Source: Pseudobdellovibrionaceae bacterium
Lineage (GTDB): Bacteria > Bdellovibrionota > Bdellovibrionia > Bdellovibrionales > Bdellovibrionaceae
Reading direction: 5' to 3'
Assembly: GCA_016719575.1 (NCBI GenBank)
Contig: JADJYV010000004.1
Coordinates: 53,415 to 117,414 of the forward strand
Length of the DNA: 64,000 nt
Of this stretch, positions 44,454-53,950 are shown piece by piece. The notes below the pieces were generated by a model that saw only the letters and a list, made by a program, of their open reading frames with translations, was not told the origin of the DNA and did no database searches. The stretch's first letter is position 1. Each line of letters begins with the position of its first letter. The position numbers and the translations under genes are program-made.

Positions 44454-45196
44454 AATTCTTCAGCAATTCTCTCATGCAGCTTAACGGGCTTTACGGTTTT
44501 CTTTCTCATGCGAATATTAAGAATTTCAACACCAACCGAGAAGGCCATCGCAAAGTAAATATATCCTTTGGGTACATGTTGGTCCAAGCCTTCTACTAGC
44601 AAGGTCATGCCAATCATTAATAGAAAACTGAGAGCTAAAATCTTGAGAGAAGGATGGCTCTCGACAAAATCGCTAATGGCTTTCGCTGAAAACAGCATAA
44701 CCGCTGTCGAGGCAAGGACGGCCGCGACCATCACAGAAATCTCATTGACCATGCCGACGGCCGTAATCACAGAGTCGAGTGAAAATACGACATCAAGGAG
44801 CAAAATTTGAACGATGACACTCGCAAATGTTGAGCCGGCTTTTTTCGATTGGCTTCCCTCTTCTCCTTCAAGTTTGTGGTGGATCTCCATCGTGCTCTTT
44901 GCGATCAAGAAGAGGCCGCCCAATAAGAGAATCAAATCTCGCCCAGAAACTTCTTGGTTGAAAAGGGTGAACAGGGGCTCAGTCAGAGAGATGATCCAGG
45001 AGAGGGACAACAGAAGCGCAACGCGAGTCAGCACGGCCAAAGCTAAGCCAGTTATGCGAGCTTTGTCTTGCTGGTGCTTGGGCAGTTTACCCGCAAGAAT
45101 TGAGATGAAGATGATGTTGTCTATGCCCAAAACCAACTCTAGTGCGAAAAGAGTTGCAAACGATATCCAGATTGCGGGATTCAACAGTAAATCCAT
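44450..45196 (-). CDS. TerC-family integral membrane protein
   Basis: About 248 residues from the ATG at 45196, where AAGGAG gives good spacing; the frame extends to 45265 without a site. Seven or so membrane helices; hallmark LELVLGIDNIIFISILAGKLP and LLLDVVFSLDSVITAVGM with acidic pairs in the membrane. TerC proteins handle manganese or tellurite-linked stress. It heads the operon with the deaminase fusion. Confidence 0.9.
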   Translation of the reverse strand: MDLLLNPAIWISFATLFALELVLGIDNIIFISILAGKLPKHQQDKARITGLALAVLTRVALLLSLSWIISLTEPLFTLFNQEVSGRDLILLLGGLFLIAKSTMEIHHKLEGEEGSQSKKAGSTFASVIVQILLLDVVFSLDSVITAVGMVNEISVMVAAVLASTAVMLFSAKAISDFVESHPSLKILALSFLLMIGMTLLVEGLDQHVPKGYIYFAMAFSVGVEILNIRMRKKTVKPVKLHERIAEEL

Positions 45197-45358
45197 AGGC
45201 TCCTTGTAATAATAAAAATTAAGTAATTTCAAGTACCTATAGTTTGGCGAAGGAGTGTGTGTCAATTGCCATTAAGCTGCCATGCGCCTGAATTACAGCG
45301 AAGGCAATGCCGCGCCAGGTCGCGTGCTTAAAAACTAAGCGATCGCTAGGTTTAGCAT

Positions 45359-45387
45359 TTGTAATAAATAATTGAATTTGCTATAGA
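45359..45387 (+). promoter_or_regulatory. Probable sigma-70 promoter of rpsU-rpoD operon
   Basis: TTGTAA (45359-45364), 17-base spacer, TATAGA (45382-45387), about 63 bases before the rpsU start. AGCGATCGCT palindrome lies just upstream near 45337-45346. Likely but untested. Confidence 0.5.
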
Positions 45388-45449
45388 TAGACCCTTTCAC
45401 AGAATCCCCACGGGGATATTCCGACACATTGAGAGGAAGGTGATTTTCA

Positions 45450-45653
45450 GTGTCAATGACTAAAATCAAAGACGGAGAAAGTTTTGAATCTGCATTCAGA
45501 AGATTCAAAAAATCTTGCGAAAAGGCAGGAATCCTTTCAGAGGTAAAAAAGCGCGAGCATTTCGAAAAACCAAGCGTTCGCTTGAAAAAGAAATCAATGG
45601 CGGCTCGTAAGCGCGCGGTGAAGAAATCTAAAAAGGGCTGGAGCAACGACTAA
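45450..45653 (+). CDS. rpsU: Ribosomal protein S21
   Basis: 67 residues, basic, with ESFESAFRRFKKSCEKAGIL and the Arg/Lys-rich C-terminus typical of S21. Start is GTG at 45450 since AGGAAGG (45434-45440) lies nine bases before it; the ATG at 45456 is 15 away. First gene of the macromolecular-synthesis operon. Confidence 0.93.
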   Translation: MSMTKIKDGESFESAFRRFKKSCEKAGILSEVKKREHFEKPSVRLKKKSMAARKRAVKKSKKGWSND

Positions 45654-45671
45654 TCCTTAGGAGGTTTCTCG

Positions 45672-46118
45672 ATGGAAATCAGAGAACAAATCATGGCGGA
45701 CGTAAAGGACGCCATGCGAAGTAAAGATCAATTAAAACTTAACACTTTGAGATTCTTGCAGTCTGCGGTGAAGAATCGAGAGATTGAGCTCCGACCCAAT
45801 GCCATAACTTCTGATGAGGTTATGGGTGTGATCAAAAAATTGGTAAAGCAGCGTAAAGAGTCTATCGAGCAGTACCAAAACGGCGGTCGTCAAGATTTAG
45901 CCGACCAAGAAGCGGCAGAACTGAAAGTGCTTGAGGGGTATCTGCCGGCACAAATGGGCCGAGAGCAGATTGAGAAAGTTGTCACGGAAGTGATTGCATC
46001 TTTAAGCGCGAAGACTGTGAAAGACATGGGTCCTGTAATGAAGGAAGTCATAGCTCGCACAGCTGGGGCAGCCGACAACAAAACGGTGAGTGAAGTTATC
46101 AAGTCTAAACTTAGTTAG
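45672..46118 (+). CDS. yqeY: GatB/YqeY domain protein
   Basis: 148 residues. Carries the YqeY features KDAMRSKDQLKLNTLRFLQSAVKNREIE, KQRKESIEQYQNGGRQDLADQEAAEL and LEGYLPAQ. The family may support amidotransferase or tRNA-linked functions. GGAGG leads the ATG. Sits between rpsU and dnaG, a frequent arrangement. Confidence 0.93.
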   Translation: MEIREQIMADVKDAMRSKDQLKLNTLRFLQSAVKNREIELRPNAITSDEVMGVIKKLVKQRKESIEQYQNGGRQDLADQEAAELKVLEGYLPAQMGREQIEKVVTEVIASLSAKTVKDMGPVMKEVIARTAGAADNKTVSEVIKSKLS

Positions 46119-46138
46119 TTGTTGTAATTTGGAGTTGC

Positions 46139-47995
46139 ATGAAATTTTCTCCAGAGTTTATTGAGAAGGTTCGAGACGCGAACAATCTCGTCGACATTAT
46201 ATCTCAGTACACACAATTAAAGCCTACGGGCAGCGGCCTTATGGGTCGCTGTCCTTTTCCAGATCACCAGGAAAAGACTCCGAGCTTTTCGGTTTCTGAA
46301 ACGAAACAGGTTTATCATTGTTTCGGATGTCATAAAAAGGGAAACATTTTTACGTTTCTGCAAAATTATCAGGGCATGAGTTTTCCTGAGGCCATTGAGT
46401 ATCTTGCTAATCGAGCAAGTATTGCGATGCCTGAGAAAAATTCAGACGCGAATGAATATAACGATCGCCAGCAAGAACGAAAAAAGTTACTGGCAAAAGT
46501 GAATAAGCTGGCGAATCAGTACTTTATTGAACAACTCAAGCGTCTTCCGGCCGAGCATCCCGCTAAAAAATACATTTCTAAGCGAGGGCTTTCTCAAGAA
46601 GTCATTGAGGCTTTCCAGGTAGGTTATACGACACCAGATTGGGACGGTTTAGTTAAATTTCTAGATTCAAAAAGAGTTCCGATAGATCTCATTGAAGAAG
46701 CCAGGCTTGCAAAGGCCCGGGCAACGGGGAAAACAGGCTATTTTGACCTTTTTCGAGATAGACTTATGTTCCCGATTTTAAATCCAATGGGGGAGCCTGT
46801 TGCGTTTGGCGGTCGCATTATAGAGCAGGGAGAGCCCAAGTATTTAAATAGTCCAGAGACTCCTGTTTTTGTGAAGGGCAAAATTTTATACGGTCTTGCA
46901 CAAACAGCTCGTTATATACGAACCGAAGATCAGGCAATTGTTGTCGAAGGATATATGGACCTGATTTCTCTCTACCAGGCAGGAATACGCAATGTCGCAG
47001 CGACGATGGGTACGGCGATGACTCCCGACCATGGAAGGTTGCTAAAGCGGCTGACAAAAAATGTGGTCGTACTATTCGATGGCGACTCTGCTGGGCAAGA
47101 AGCTGCTGAGAGAAGCCTGCCGATCTTACTGGCGGCAGATGTCCACCCCAAAGGAATCACGCTCCCGAATGGAATGGACCCTGATGATTTTGTAAAAACC
47201 AACGGAGCAGTGGCCCTTAGAGAATTGATGGCGAAGGCGCCTGATTTGCTTATATTGATATTGCAAAAATGGATGGAAGACTATCGTGGTGAGGCCTCTC
47301 AAAAAGTTAAGCTGTGTGATCAGCTAAAGCCAGTTTTGGATATTATTCCGGATTCGCGATTAAGGGATCTCTACGTTCAAGAGGCGGCTCGTCGAATGGG
47401 GGTTCCTGCGAATTGGCTGAAGGAAGCCATCGCAAAACAAGCAGGAAAACTTGCTGATGTCGAAAAGTCACGACGAGAAGTCTCTGCGAAGATTCAAAAC
47501 AACCCATCGTCGACAAAATTGCCTGCAGATGTGCCGCCAAAAACTGTGCCAAGTGAGCCAAGATTCATTCTTAAGGGAGCTTCGAAGGCTGAAATTTTAC
47601 TTCTGAGTCTTGCCCTCAAAAGTCGTGCCAATTTCGATGCATTTTTAAATGAAAATATCATAGGTAGTGTGGTACATCGAGGCGTTGCAAATGTTCTTTT
47701 AAAGGCGACGGATGTTTATAGACAAGACCTAAATAAGTTTGATAAGTTGACCAGTCTGCTCGTATCATTTGTGGACCAGCCCGAACTATTGTTTGTTACA
47801 GAAGGGGCTGGAAATTTGTTTGATGAGGAGAGTGAGAAAAAACTTCTCAAGGACTGCTTCAAGAAAGTCCGTGACAATTGTCTGCGGGAGCAGGCAAAGA
47901 AGTTGGCTCACGATCTCAAAGCCGAGCCGAGTTCAGAAAAGATGGAACAGATTATGAATATTCAAAGAAATAGACATTCTTTGAATAAAAGCTAA
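46139..47995 (+). CDS. dnaG: DNA primase DnaG
   Basis: 618 residues. CHC2 zinc finger with C38, H43, C61 and C64, then the TOPRIM core: AIVVEGYMDLISLYQAG (catalytic Glu) and VVLFDGDSAGQEAAERSL (DxD). The C-terminal helicase-interaction region is present. It makes RNA primers for replication. Coupled to rpoD, the classic sigma operon. Confidence 0.96.
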   Translation: MKFSPEFIEKVRDANNLVDIISQYTQLKPTGSGLMGRCPFPDHQEKTPSFSVSETKQVYHCFGCHKKGNIFTFLQNYQGMSFPEAIEYLANRASIAMPEKNSDANEYNDRQQERKKLLAKVNKLANQYFIEQLKRLPAEHPAKKYISKRGLSQEVIEAFQVGYTTPDWDGLVKFLDSKRVPIDLIEEARLAKARATGKTGYFDLFRDRLMFPILNPMGEPVAFGGRIIEQGEPKYLNSPETPVFVKGKILYGLAQTARYIRTEDQAIVVEGYMDLISLYQAGIRNVAATMGTAMTPDHGRLLKRLTKNVVVLFDGDSAGQEAAERSLPILLAADVHPKGITLPNGMDPDDFVKTNGAVALRELMAKAPDLLILILQKWMEDYRGEASQKVKLCDQLKPVLDIIPDSRLRDLYVQEAARRMGVPANWLKEAIAKQAGKLADVEKSRREVSAKIQNNPSSTKLPADVPPKTVPSEPRFILKGASKAEILLLSLALKSRANFDAFLNENIIGSVVHRGVANVLLKATDVYRQDLNKFDKLTSLLVSFVDQPELLFVTEGAGNLFDEESEKKLLKDCFKKVRDNCLREQAKKLAHDLKAEPSSEKMEQIMNIQRNRHSLNKS

Positions 47996-48027
47996 CCGAG
48001 TCGTTAGTGAAAAAAAACGGGGTATAA

Positions 48028-49854
48028 ATGAAACCAAACGTGCCGAATGCTAGCTCAAAAGAGCCCGTGAAAGTTCTTTCTCTTGAAGAGCAAGAAACCG
48101 TAATTAAAGAAGAAATTCAGCGGTTTATCAAGATAGCTAAAGAGAAGGGCGTTCTGTCGATTGAAGAGATCAACGAACTTCTTCCGCCAGAAATACTTGC
48201 GCCTTCTGTACTAGATGCCTTCATGCAGGGCCTGGAGGCAAACGGTGTAGTAATTTCAGATTTGGCTGAAAGTTCGAAAGAAGAAGGAGATTCTGCGTTT
48301 CTGGCAGATCCAGACAAAGAAGACGAAGAAGCCGATGAGGATGAGATTGCCGAAAGTGAAGACGTCAAAGGGAACGATCCTGTACGTCTTTACCTAAGAA
48401 AAATGGGCAGCGTTTCTTTGCTGACCCGTGAGGGCGAAGTTGAAATCGCCCGTCGGATAGAAAAAGGGGAGCGTGAGATTGTAAAAGCAATCTTATTATC
48501 ACCATTGGGAACCTATGAAATTATTCAACTTGGTAAACGTCTTGACGAGGGGCGTATCAAGGTCAAGTCTATTTTTCGTGGTTTGGAAGACGAAGAAACA
48601 CAGTATGACGAAAAAGAGTACATCGATAAAATTCATCAGTTGATTGGTACGGTGACTGCGTATCACGAGTCAGTAAAAAAATATTTCGATGTTCTTAGAA
48701 AAGAAGAGACAAACACGCCGGCTCGTAAGTCTGCGATGGAAGAGCTATTGAAGGTAAATGACAAATTGATGGCGAGCTTTGAGTCCATTAACTTCAACCG
48801 TAAAACGATCAATCGTATTGTGATCAAGTTCAAAAACTTAGTGGGCCGCATGTCGGTTCTGCGCCGTCGTATCAAAGATGGTACTGAGAGAACTTTCTCC
48901 AAAGACGTCAATGCAATTGTTGAGCGCTTGAAACTAATTGATGGCAACGAAAAAGAGCTCACCAAAATGAGTCGTGAAACAGGATTGAACTACAACAAGT
49001 TCCGTTCGTACGCGATTCAGGCTCAAGAGGCTCAGCGTCGATTGCAGCGATTGGATAGCGAAACAGAAATGAATTTTCGCTGGATTCAAGATACATACAC
49101 TGCGATTTGGAAGGGCGAGAGAGAGGCAGATCTTGCAAAATCTGAGTTGGTAGAAGCCAATTTGCGTCTTGTGGTCTCTATTGCAAAAAAATACACCAAC
49201 CGTGGCCTTCAGTTCTTGGATTTGATCCAAGAGGGAAATATCGGTTTGATGAAGGCGGTCGATAAGTTTGAATATCGTCGCGGTTACAAATTTTCGACCT
49301 ATGCAACGTGGTGGATTCGTCAGGCAATCACACGAGCAATTGCAGATCAGGCTCGAACAATTCGTATTCCAGTTCACATGATTGAAACCATTAATAAGTT
49401 GGTTAGAACATCTCGATATTTAGTTCAGGAGCTAGGGCGTGAACCGATCCCTGAGGAAATCGCTGAAAAGATGGACATGCCAGTTGATAAAGTTCGCAAG
49501 GTTTTAAAAATTGCGAAGGAGCCGATTTCTTTAGAAACTCCGGTGGGGGAAGAAGAAGATTCTCACCTAGGCGACTTTATTGAAGACAAAAAGGTTATCA
49601 ATCCTGCTGAGGCAATTGTGAATCTTAACTTGGCAGAGCAAACGCGCCGGGTACTTTCAACTTTGACTCCGCGAGAAGAGAAAGTTCTTCGTATGCGTTT
49701 TGGTATTGGGGAAGAGTCTGATCATACCTTGGAAGAGGTAGGACAAGACTTTAACGTGACTCGTGAGCGTATTCGTCAGATTGAGGCAAAGGCCCTTAGA
49801 AAGCTTCGTCATCCAAGTCGAAGTAATAAGTTGAAGGCGTTCATTGACGGGTAG
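48028..49854 (+). CDS. rpoD: Primary sigma factor RpoD
   Basis: 608 residues. Region 1.1 (about 20-90), acidic stretch, region 1.2 DPVRLYLRKMGSVSLLTREGE, region 2 (LRLVVSIAKKYTNRGLQFLDLIQEG and YKFSTYATWWIRQAITRAIAD), region 3, and region 4 (TLTPREEKVLRMRFG, DFNVTRERIRQIEAKALRKLR). Directs housekeeping transcription. Its 3' 267 bases are duplicated 2,340 bases downstream. Confidence 0.97.
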   Translation: MKPNVPNASSKEPVKVLSLEEQETVIKEEIQRFIKIAKEKGVLSIEEINELLPPEILAPSVLDAFMQGLEANGVVISDLAESSKEEGDSAFLADPDKEDEEADEDEIAESEDVKGNDPVRLYLRKMGSVSLLTREGEVEIARRIEKGEREIVKAILLSPLGTYEIIQLGKRLDEGRIKVKSIFRGLEDEETQYDEKEYIDKIHQLIGTVTAYHESVKKYFDVLRKEETNTPARKSAMEELLKVNDKLMASFESINFNRKTINRIVIKFKNLVGRMSVLRRRIKDGTERTFSKDVNAIVERLKLIDGNEKELTKMSRETGLNYNKFRSYAIQAQEAQRRLQRLDSETEMNFRWIQDTYTAIWKGEREADLAKSELVEANLRLVVSIAKKYTNRGLQFLDLIQEGNIGLMKAVDKFEYRRGYKFSTYATWWIRQAITRAIADQARTIRIPVHMIETINKLVRTSRYLVQELGREPIPEEIAEKMDMPVDKVRKVLKIAKEPISLETPVGEEEDSHLGDFIEDKKVINPAEAIVNLNLAEQTRRVLSTLTPREEKVLRMRFGIGEESDHTLEEVGQDFNVTRERIRQIEAKALRKLRHPSRSNKLKAFIDG

Positions 49855-49873
49855 AAAATTTGGTTTTGAATTT

Positions 49874-49908
49874 AAAAAAGGGGAAGGTTAAATCCTTCCC
49901 CTTTTTTT
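49874..49908. terminator. Rho-independent terminator of the rpoD operon
   Basis: GGGGAAGG-TTAAAT-CCTTCCCC with A-run before and seven T after. It separates rpoD from the convergent glycine-zipper gene and may serve both. Confidence 0.92.
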
Positions 49909-49922
49909 ATCCTATCCAATCT

Positions 49923-50882
49923 TTAGAACTGTGTGACGTTAAGGTAAGGATAACCTTGTGGTGAAGTCACGGTTACTAAGATATCAGCAAAATTTCCGAA
50001 GGATTCGGTTCTTATATCGATAGCAACGATTCGGTCGTAGCGATTGATGTAGGCGCCGGTAAATTGCCCTTGACCTAGGATGGGCGAATTTGTGAACTCA
50101 TAGAGAGGAATACGAAAGCCATTTTCTGTATGCAGAGTGCCTTCATGAACTTTCAAATTTGCTCGTAGGACGCGGATTTCAATATTCGAAAGTGCGAGCG
50201 GTCGCTGCAAGGAGAGTCGGTACCAGGTGCCGTGAGGTCGACGGGAAATTCCATTAATTTGAACTGAGGCTTGATTTAGGCCAGGGTATGGTGCTGGTGG
50301 AGCAGGAATTGGACGATAGGGATCGTTAGGGTATCCGGGCCTTCCGGGGTGACCGGGTCTACCAGGATGATGGTGACCTCCATAGGAGACCTCTTCCTGA
50401 TGTGCTTCATACCAAGTGCCGTCGCTGCGGGAGCAGGCAATACCGCTAGTTTCTTCGTTCCAATTGCCGACGTATATGACATTACGGTATTCACGGCAGG
50501 TTTCTCCAGTTCGTTGATTAGAGCCTTCGCGGACAGAGGTGAAGCGCCCGCGCGCCCCGGTTCGAGAGCCATATCTTCTGCCATCCCAGTCAAGGCTTGC
50601 ACCAGGGGGGCGCCGAAGGCAGTCATATTGCGCTTCGCCGAGGGCGCGGCGATCTCCCTCTTCCAGATTTTGTCCCACTTCGCCACCGATCATTGTACCT
50701 GCAATTGCACCAATAATCGTTGCTGCGGTTCTGCCATTTCCGCCACCGATTTGGCTGCCAATGACACCTCCAATAATCCCGCCGATAATGTTTCCTGCAG
50801 CGGACCGGTCGGCATAAGCGGGCGCGCTAGCTTGCAGCACGGTAGCTGCGACGAGAGTTGCAATTATTGCTGGCTTTTTCAT
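49923..50882 (-). CDS. Secreted glycine-zipper protein with C-terminal beta domain
   Basis: 319 residues with a signal peptide (through AYAD). Residues about 28-75 are a glycine zipper (GGIIGGVIGSQIGGGNG, GTMIGGEVGQN), which can insert into or span the outer membrane. A Pro/Gly/His-rich linker (HHHPGRPGHPGRP) follows, then a beta-sandwich (QINGISRRPHGTWYRLSLQ, RYDRIVAIDIRTES). Likely an envelope protein. Intact here; the second copy is frameshifted. Confidence 0.82.
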   Translation of the reverse strand: MKKPAIIATLVAATVLQASAPAYADRSAAGNIIGGIIGGVIGSQIGGGNGRTAATIIGAIAGTMIGGEVGQNLEEGDRRALGEAQYDCLRRPPGASLDWDGRRYGSRTGARGRFTSVREGSNQRTGETCREYRNVIYVGNWNEETSGIACSRSDGTWYEAHQEEVSYGGHHHPGRPGHPGRPGYPNDPYRPIPAPPAPYPGLNQASVQINGISRRPHGTWYRLSLQRPLALSNIEIRVLRANLKVHEGTLHTENGFRIPLYEFTNSPILGQGQFTGAYINRYDRIVAIDIRTESFGNFADILVTVTSPQGYPYLNVTQF

Positions 50883-51065
50883 CTAGAAAGCTCCTTCAAG
50901 CGAGTGGTATAAAGTCACCAATTTGATTGGTAACGGTGCAATAATCCATTTTTTGTGCCAATGATTTCGGTGTCAAAATGACATTGATTCATCGGCCCCA
51001 GAGATGAATGTGCTTGATAAAGATATGTTTTTTGGTAGGTTCAGTTGCAATCAGATCACCACTTC

Positions 51066-51141
51066 GGGGGGCTAGCTTAGTTGGTTAAAGCAGCCGGCTC
51101 ATAACCGGCGGATCGGGGTTCGGAGTCCCTCGCCCCCTACA
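51066..51141 (+). pseudogene. tRNA-Met (CAT), damaged copy
   Basis: Same gene as at 53404 with identical D and anticodon arms, but the T arm reads GGGGTTCGGAGTCCC (one G lost, one gained) and the CCA end lacks a C. Probably sequencing error or an artefact copy. Confidence 0.75.
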
Positions 51142-51242
51142 ATTTTCAAGCTGTTCGAACCAGCGTCATAAAAAAAGTTCGAAGATTTATATTTTAAAAG
51201 AGAACGAGATGCAGGGTTCACATACTGCCAGTTCTTTCCGAA

Positions 51243-51590
51243 TTGAAACTTAAAACATATTCAATGGGCTTTGTTCTCCCGAGGATTTACAGATGGGACC
51301 AGGGAGAGCAGGCACGCGTGCTTAGGCTTTTTCTAAAGTCCGTTGGACTGCCAGAAATCCGATTCCATGATCTGAGAGCGTCTTGGGCAACTTTACTATT
51401 AAGTCGAGGGGGTGGCTCCAAGAAAGTTATGTCTATGGGCGGCTGGTCAGATATGAAGACCATGATGATGATATACATGCGCAAGGCAGGTATTGATATT
51501 AAAGGGTCTACAAGCGTGCTGGATGATATGCAAACTCACGGGGTGCGGGAGGCTGAAGTCTATGAAATCAGGAGTGGAAATGAATGTTGA
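51243..51590 (+). pseudogene. Integrase remnant, copy 1
   Basis: 115-residue frame equivalent to the remnant at 53582, with two changes: the loop after RG reads GGSKK instead of VAPSK, and an extra Met in the MMMIYM segment. These are small compensating indels. Holds HDLR and the Tyr as in copy 2. Confidence 0.7.
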
Positions 51591-51614
51591 CATTTTGTTC
51601 GGAATAGCGTACAA

Positions 51615-51776
51615 ATGGATATGATCTCTTTTCTAACGCTTCTTGAATATGCAGCATGGTACGACAGTCAGACGGCCAAGGTAAGAGCGCAGATCGACAG
51701 TCGGCTACAGAAGATTCGTGATTTTGGTCACTACGGGCACGTCAGAAAATTAAGCTCCGTGCTTTCTGAGATCTAA
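51615..51776 (+). pseudogene. Truncated HigB-like toxin, copy 1
   Basis: 53 residues matching the first part of the toxin at 53951, ending at a TAA where copy 2 has AAA-type coding. The antitoxin of this copy is lost: its frame from the ATG at 51874 stops after 17 codons at the junction. Confidence 0.7.
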
Positions 51777-51783
51777 TTCAACA

Positions 51784-52173
51784 ATGGCAATCGAATTTAC
51801 TGCCCCCGTTATTGATGTAGAGCCAAAAATAGTTGATGGCAAAGTTGTGATTTTAATTCTCGGAGGAAACAAAAATGGACAAGAAAAAGACATTAAAAAA
51901 GCCCAAAAGACAGCCGAAAAATCCATAAAAAAGGTTATCAATCCTGCTGAGGCAATTGTGAATCTTAACTTGGCAGAGCAAACGCGCCGGGTACTTTCAA
52001 CTTTGACTCCGCGAGAAGAGAAAGTTCTTCGTATGCGTTTTGGTATTGGGGAAGAGTCTGATCATACCTTGGAAGAGGTAGGACAAGACTTTAACGTGAC
52101 TCGTGAGCGTATTCGTCAGATTGAGGCAAAGGCCCTTAGAAAGCTCGTCATCCAAGTCGAAGTAATAAGTTGA
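51784..52173 (+). pseudogene. Chimeric frame: HigB C-terminus fused to RpoD region 4
   Basis: 129 codons: first 47 from the toxin's end (KIVDGKVVILILGGNKNGQE), then the rpoD 3' sequence, including region 4 (TLTPREEKVLRMRF, VTRERIRQIEAKALRKL). It loses the last residues to a one-T deletion. It arises at the tandem junction and would be a sigma-domain fragment if real. Translation is not supported by a ribosome-binding site. Confidence 0.65.
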
Positions 52174-52213
52174 AGGCGTTCATTGACGGGTAGAAAATTT
52201 GGTTTTGAATTTA

Positions 52214-52246
52214 AAAAGGGGGAAGGTTAAATCCTTCCCTTTTTTT
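52214..52246. terminator. Second copy of the rpoD terminator
   Basis: Near-copy of the hairpin at 49874, with GGGGGAAGG and one C fewer in the right arm. Confidence 0.75.
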
Positions 52247-52260
52247 ATCCTATCCAATCT

Positions 52261-53221
52261 TTAGAACTGTGTGACGTTAAGGTAAGGATAACCTTGTGGT
52301 GAAGTCACGGTTACTAAGATATCAGCAAAATTTTCCGAAGGATTCGGTTCTTATATCGATAGCAACGATTCGGTCGTAGCGATTGATGTGGGCGCCGATA
52401 AATTGCCCTTGACCTAGGATGGGCGAATTTGTGAACTCAGAGAGAGGAATACGAAAGCCATTTTCTGTATGCAGAGTGCCTTCATGAACTTTCAAATTTG
52501 CTCGTAGGACGCGGATTTCAGTATTCGAAAGTGCGAGCGGTCGCTGCAAGGAGAGTCGGTACCAGGTGCCGTGAGGTCGACGGGAGATTCCATTAATTTG
52601 AACTGAGGCTTGATTTAGGCCAGGGTATGGTGCTGGTGGAGCAGGAATTGGACGATAGGGATCGTTAGGTATCCGGGCCTTCCGGGGTGACCGGGGTCTA
52701 CCAGGATGATGGTGACCTCCATAGGAGACCTCTTCCTGATGTGCTTCATACCAAGTGCCGTCGCTGCGGGAGCAGGCAATACCGCTAGTTTCTTCGTTCC
52801 AATTGCCGACGTATATGACATTACGGTATTCACGGCAGGTTTCTCCAGTTCGTTGATTAGAGCCTTCGCGGACAGAGGTGAAGCGCCCGCGCGCCCCGGT
52901 TCGAGAGCCATATCTTCTGCCATCCCAGTCAAGGCTTGCACCAGGGGGGCGCCGAAGGCAGTCATATTGCGCTTCGCCGAGGGCGCGGCGATCTCCCTCT
53001 TCCAGATTTTGTCCCACTTCGCCACCGATCATTGTACCTGCAATTGCACCAATAATCGTTGCTGCGGTTCTGCCATTTCCGCCACCGATTTGGCTGCCAA
53101 TGACACCTCCAATAATCCCGCCGATAATGTTTCCTGCAGCGGACCGGTCGGCATAGGCGGGCGCGCTAGCTTGCAGCACGGTAGCTGCGACGAGAGTTGC
53201 AATTATTGCTGGCTTTTTCAT
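52261..53221 (-). pseudogene. Glycine-zipper protein, frameshifted copy
   Basis: Almost identical to 49923-50882. Frame is lost near 52330 (extra T in a T-run) and is altered near 52668-52695 in the PGRP linker (two compensating indels). Probably sequence errors or an artefactual copy. Confidence 0.8.
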
Positions 53222-53403
53222 CTAGAAAGCTCCTTCAAGCGAGTGGTATAAAGTCACCAATTTGATTGGCAACGGTGCAATAATCCATTTTTTGTGCAAA
53301 TGATTTCGGTGTCAAATGACATTGATTCATCGGCCCCAGAGATGAATGTGCTTGATAAAGATATGTTTTTTGGTAGGTTCAGTTGCAATCAGATCACCAC
53401 TTC

Positions 53404-53480
53404 GGGGGGCTAGCTTAGTTGGTTAAAGCAGCCGGCTCATAACCGGCGGATCGGGGGTTCGAGTCCCTCGCCCCCTACCA
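53404..53480 (+). tRNA. tRNA-Met (anticodon CAT)
   Basis: 77 bases: acceptor GGGGGGC with GCCCCCT, D arm GCTTAGTTGGTTAAAGC, anticodon stem GCCGG/CCGGC with loop CTCATAA, T loop TTCGAGT, and encoded CCA. Elongator-type; tRNA-Ile2 with lysidine shares CAT and cannot be excluded. Its 3' end is the left half of an att-like direct repeat. Confidence 0.93.
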
Positions 53481-53490
53481 ATTTTCAAGC
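53473..53490 (+). repeat. att-like direct repeat, left
   Basis: CCCTACCAATTTTCAAGC: last 8 bases of the tRNA plus 10 flanking. Repeats exactly at 54592-54609. Copy 1 has a 17-base version at 51135-51151. Confidence 0.8.
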
Positions 53491-53581
53491 TGTTCGAACC
53501 AGCGTCATAAAAAAAGTTCGAAGATTTATATTTTAAAAGAGAACGAGATGCAGGGTTCACATACTGCCAGTTCTTTCCGAA

Positions 53582-53926
53582 TTGAAACTTAAAACATATT
53601 CAATGGGCTTTGTTCTCCCGAGGATTTACAGATGGGACCAGGGAGAGCAGGCACGCGTGCTTAGGCTTTTTCTAAAGTCCGTTGGACTGCCAGAAATCCG
53701 ATTCCATGATCTGAGAGCGTCTTGGGCAACTTTACTATTAAGTCGAGGGGTGGCTCCAAGTAAAGTTATGTCTATGGGCGGCTGGTCAGATATGAAGACC
53801 ATGATGATATACATGCGCAAGGCAGGTATTGATATTAAAGGGTCTACAAGCGTGCTGGATGATATGCAAACTCATGGGGTGCGGGAGGCTGAAGTCTATG
53901 AAATCAGGAGTGGAAATGAATGTTGA
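53582..53926 (+). pseudogene. Tyrosine recombinase (integrase) C-terminal remnant
   Basis: 114 residues from a TTG at 53582 or less from the ATG at 53603; only the catalytic C-terminal part is left. Visible are H42-D-L-R45 of the HxxR box, GGW near 66-68, and Y77 in the MIYMRKAG segment as nucleophile. The N-terminal arm-binding and core domains, including the first Arg, are absent, so it cannot act alone. Lies 100 bases after the tRNA, consistent with tRNA-targeted integration. Confidence 0.82.
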
Positions 53927-53950
53927 CATTTTGTTCGGAATAGCGTACAA

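Larger units (their letters stand above)
49588..51927. repeat. Tandem duplication, copy 1
   Basis: 2,340 bases containing the rpoD 3' end, terminator, glycine-zipper gene, a damaged tRNA-Met, integrase remnant and a truncated higB-like toxin. Copy 2 begins directly at 51928; the junction lies in an A-run after AATCCAT. Differences from copy 2 are mainly single-base indels, plus an 18-base insertion near 51806. Confidence 0.9.

Noticed and set aside
49923..53221. Plus-strand frames of 180-190 codons opposite the glycine-zipper genes
   Set aside because: They are antisense shadows of a GC-rich repetitive gene and duplicate with it.
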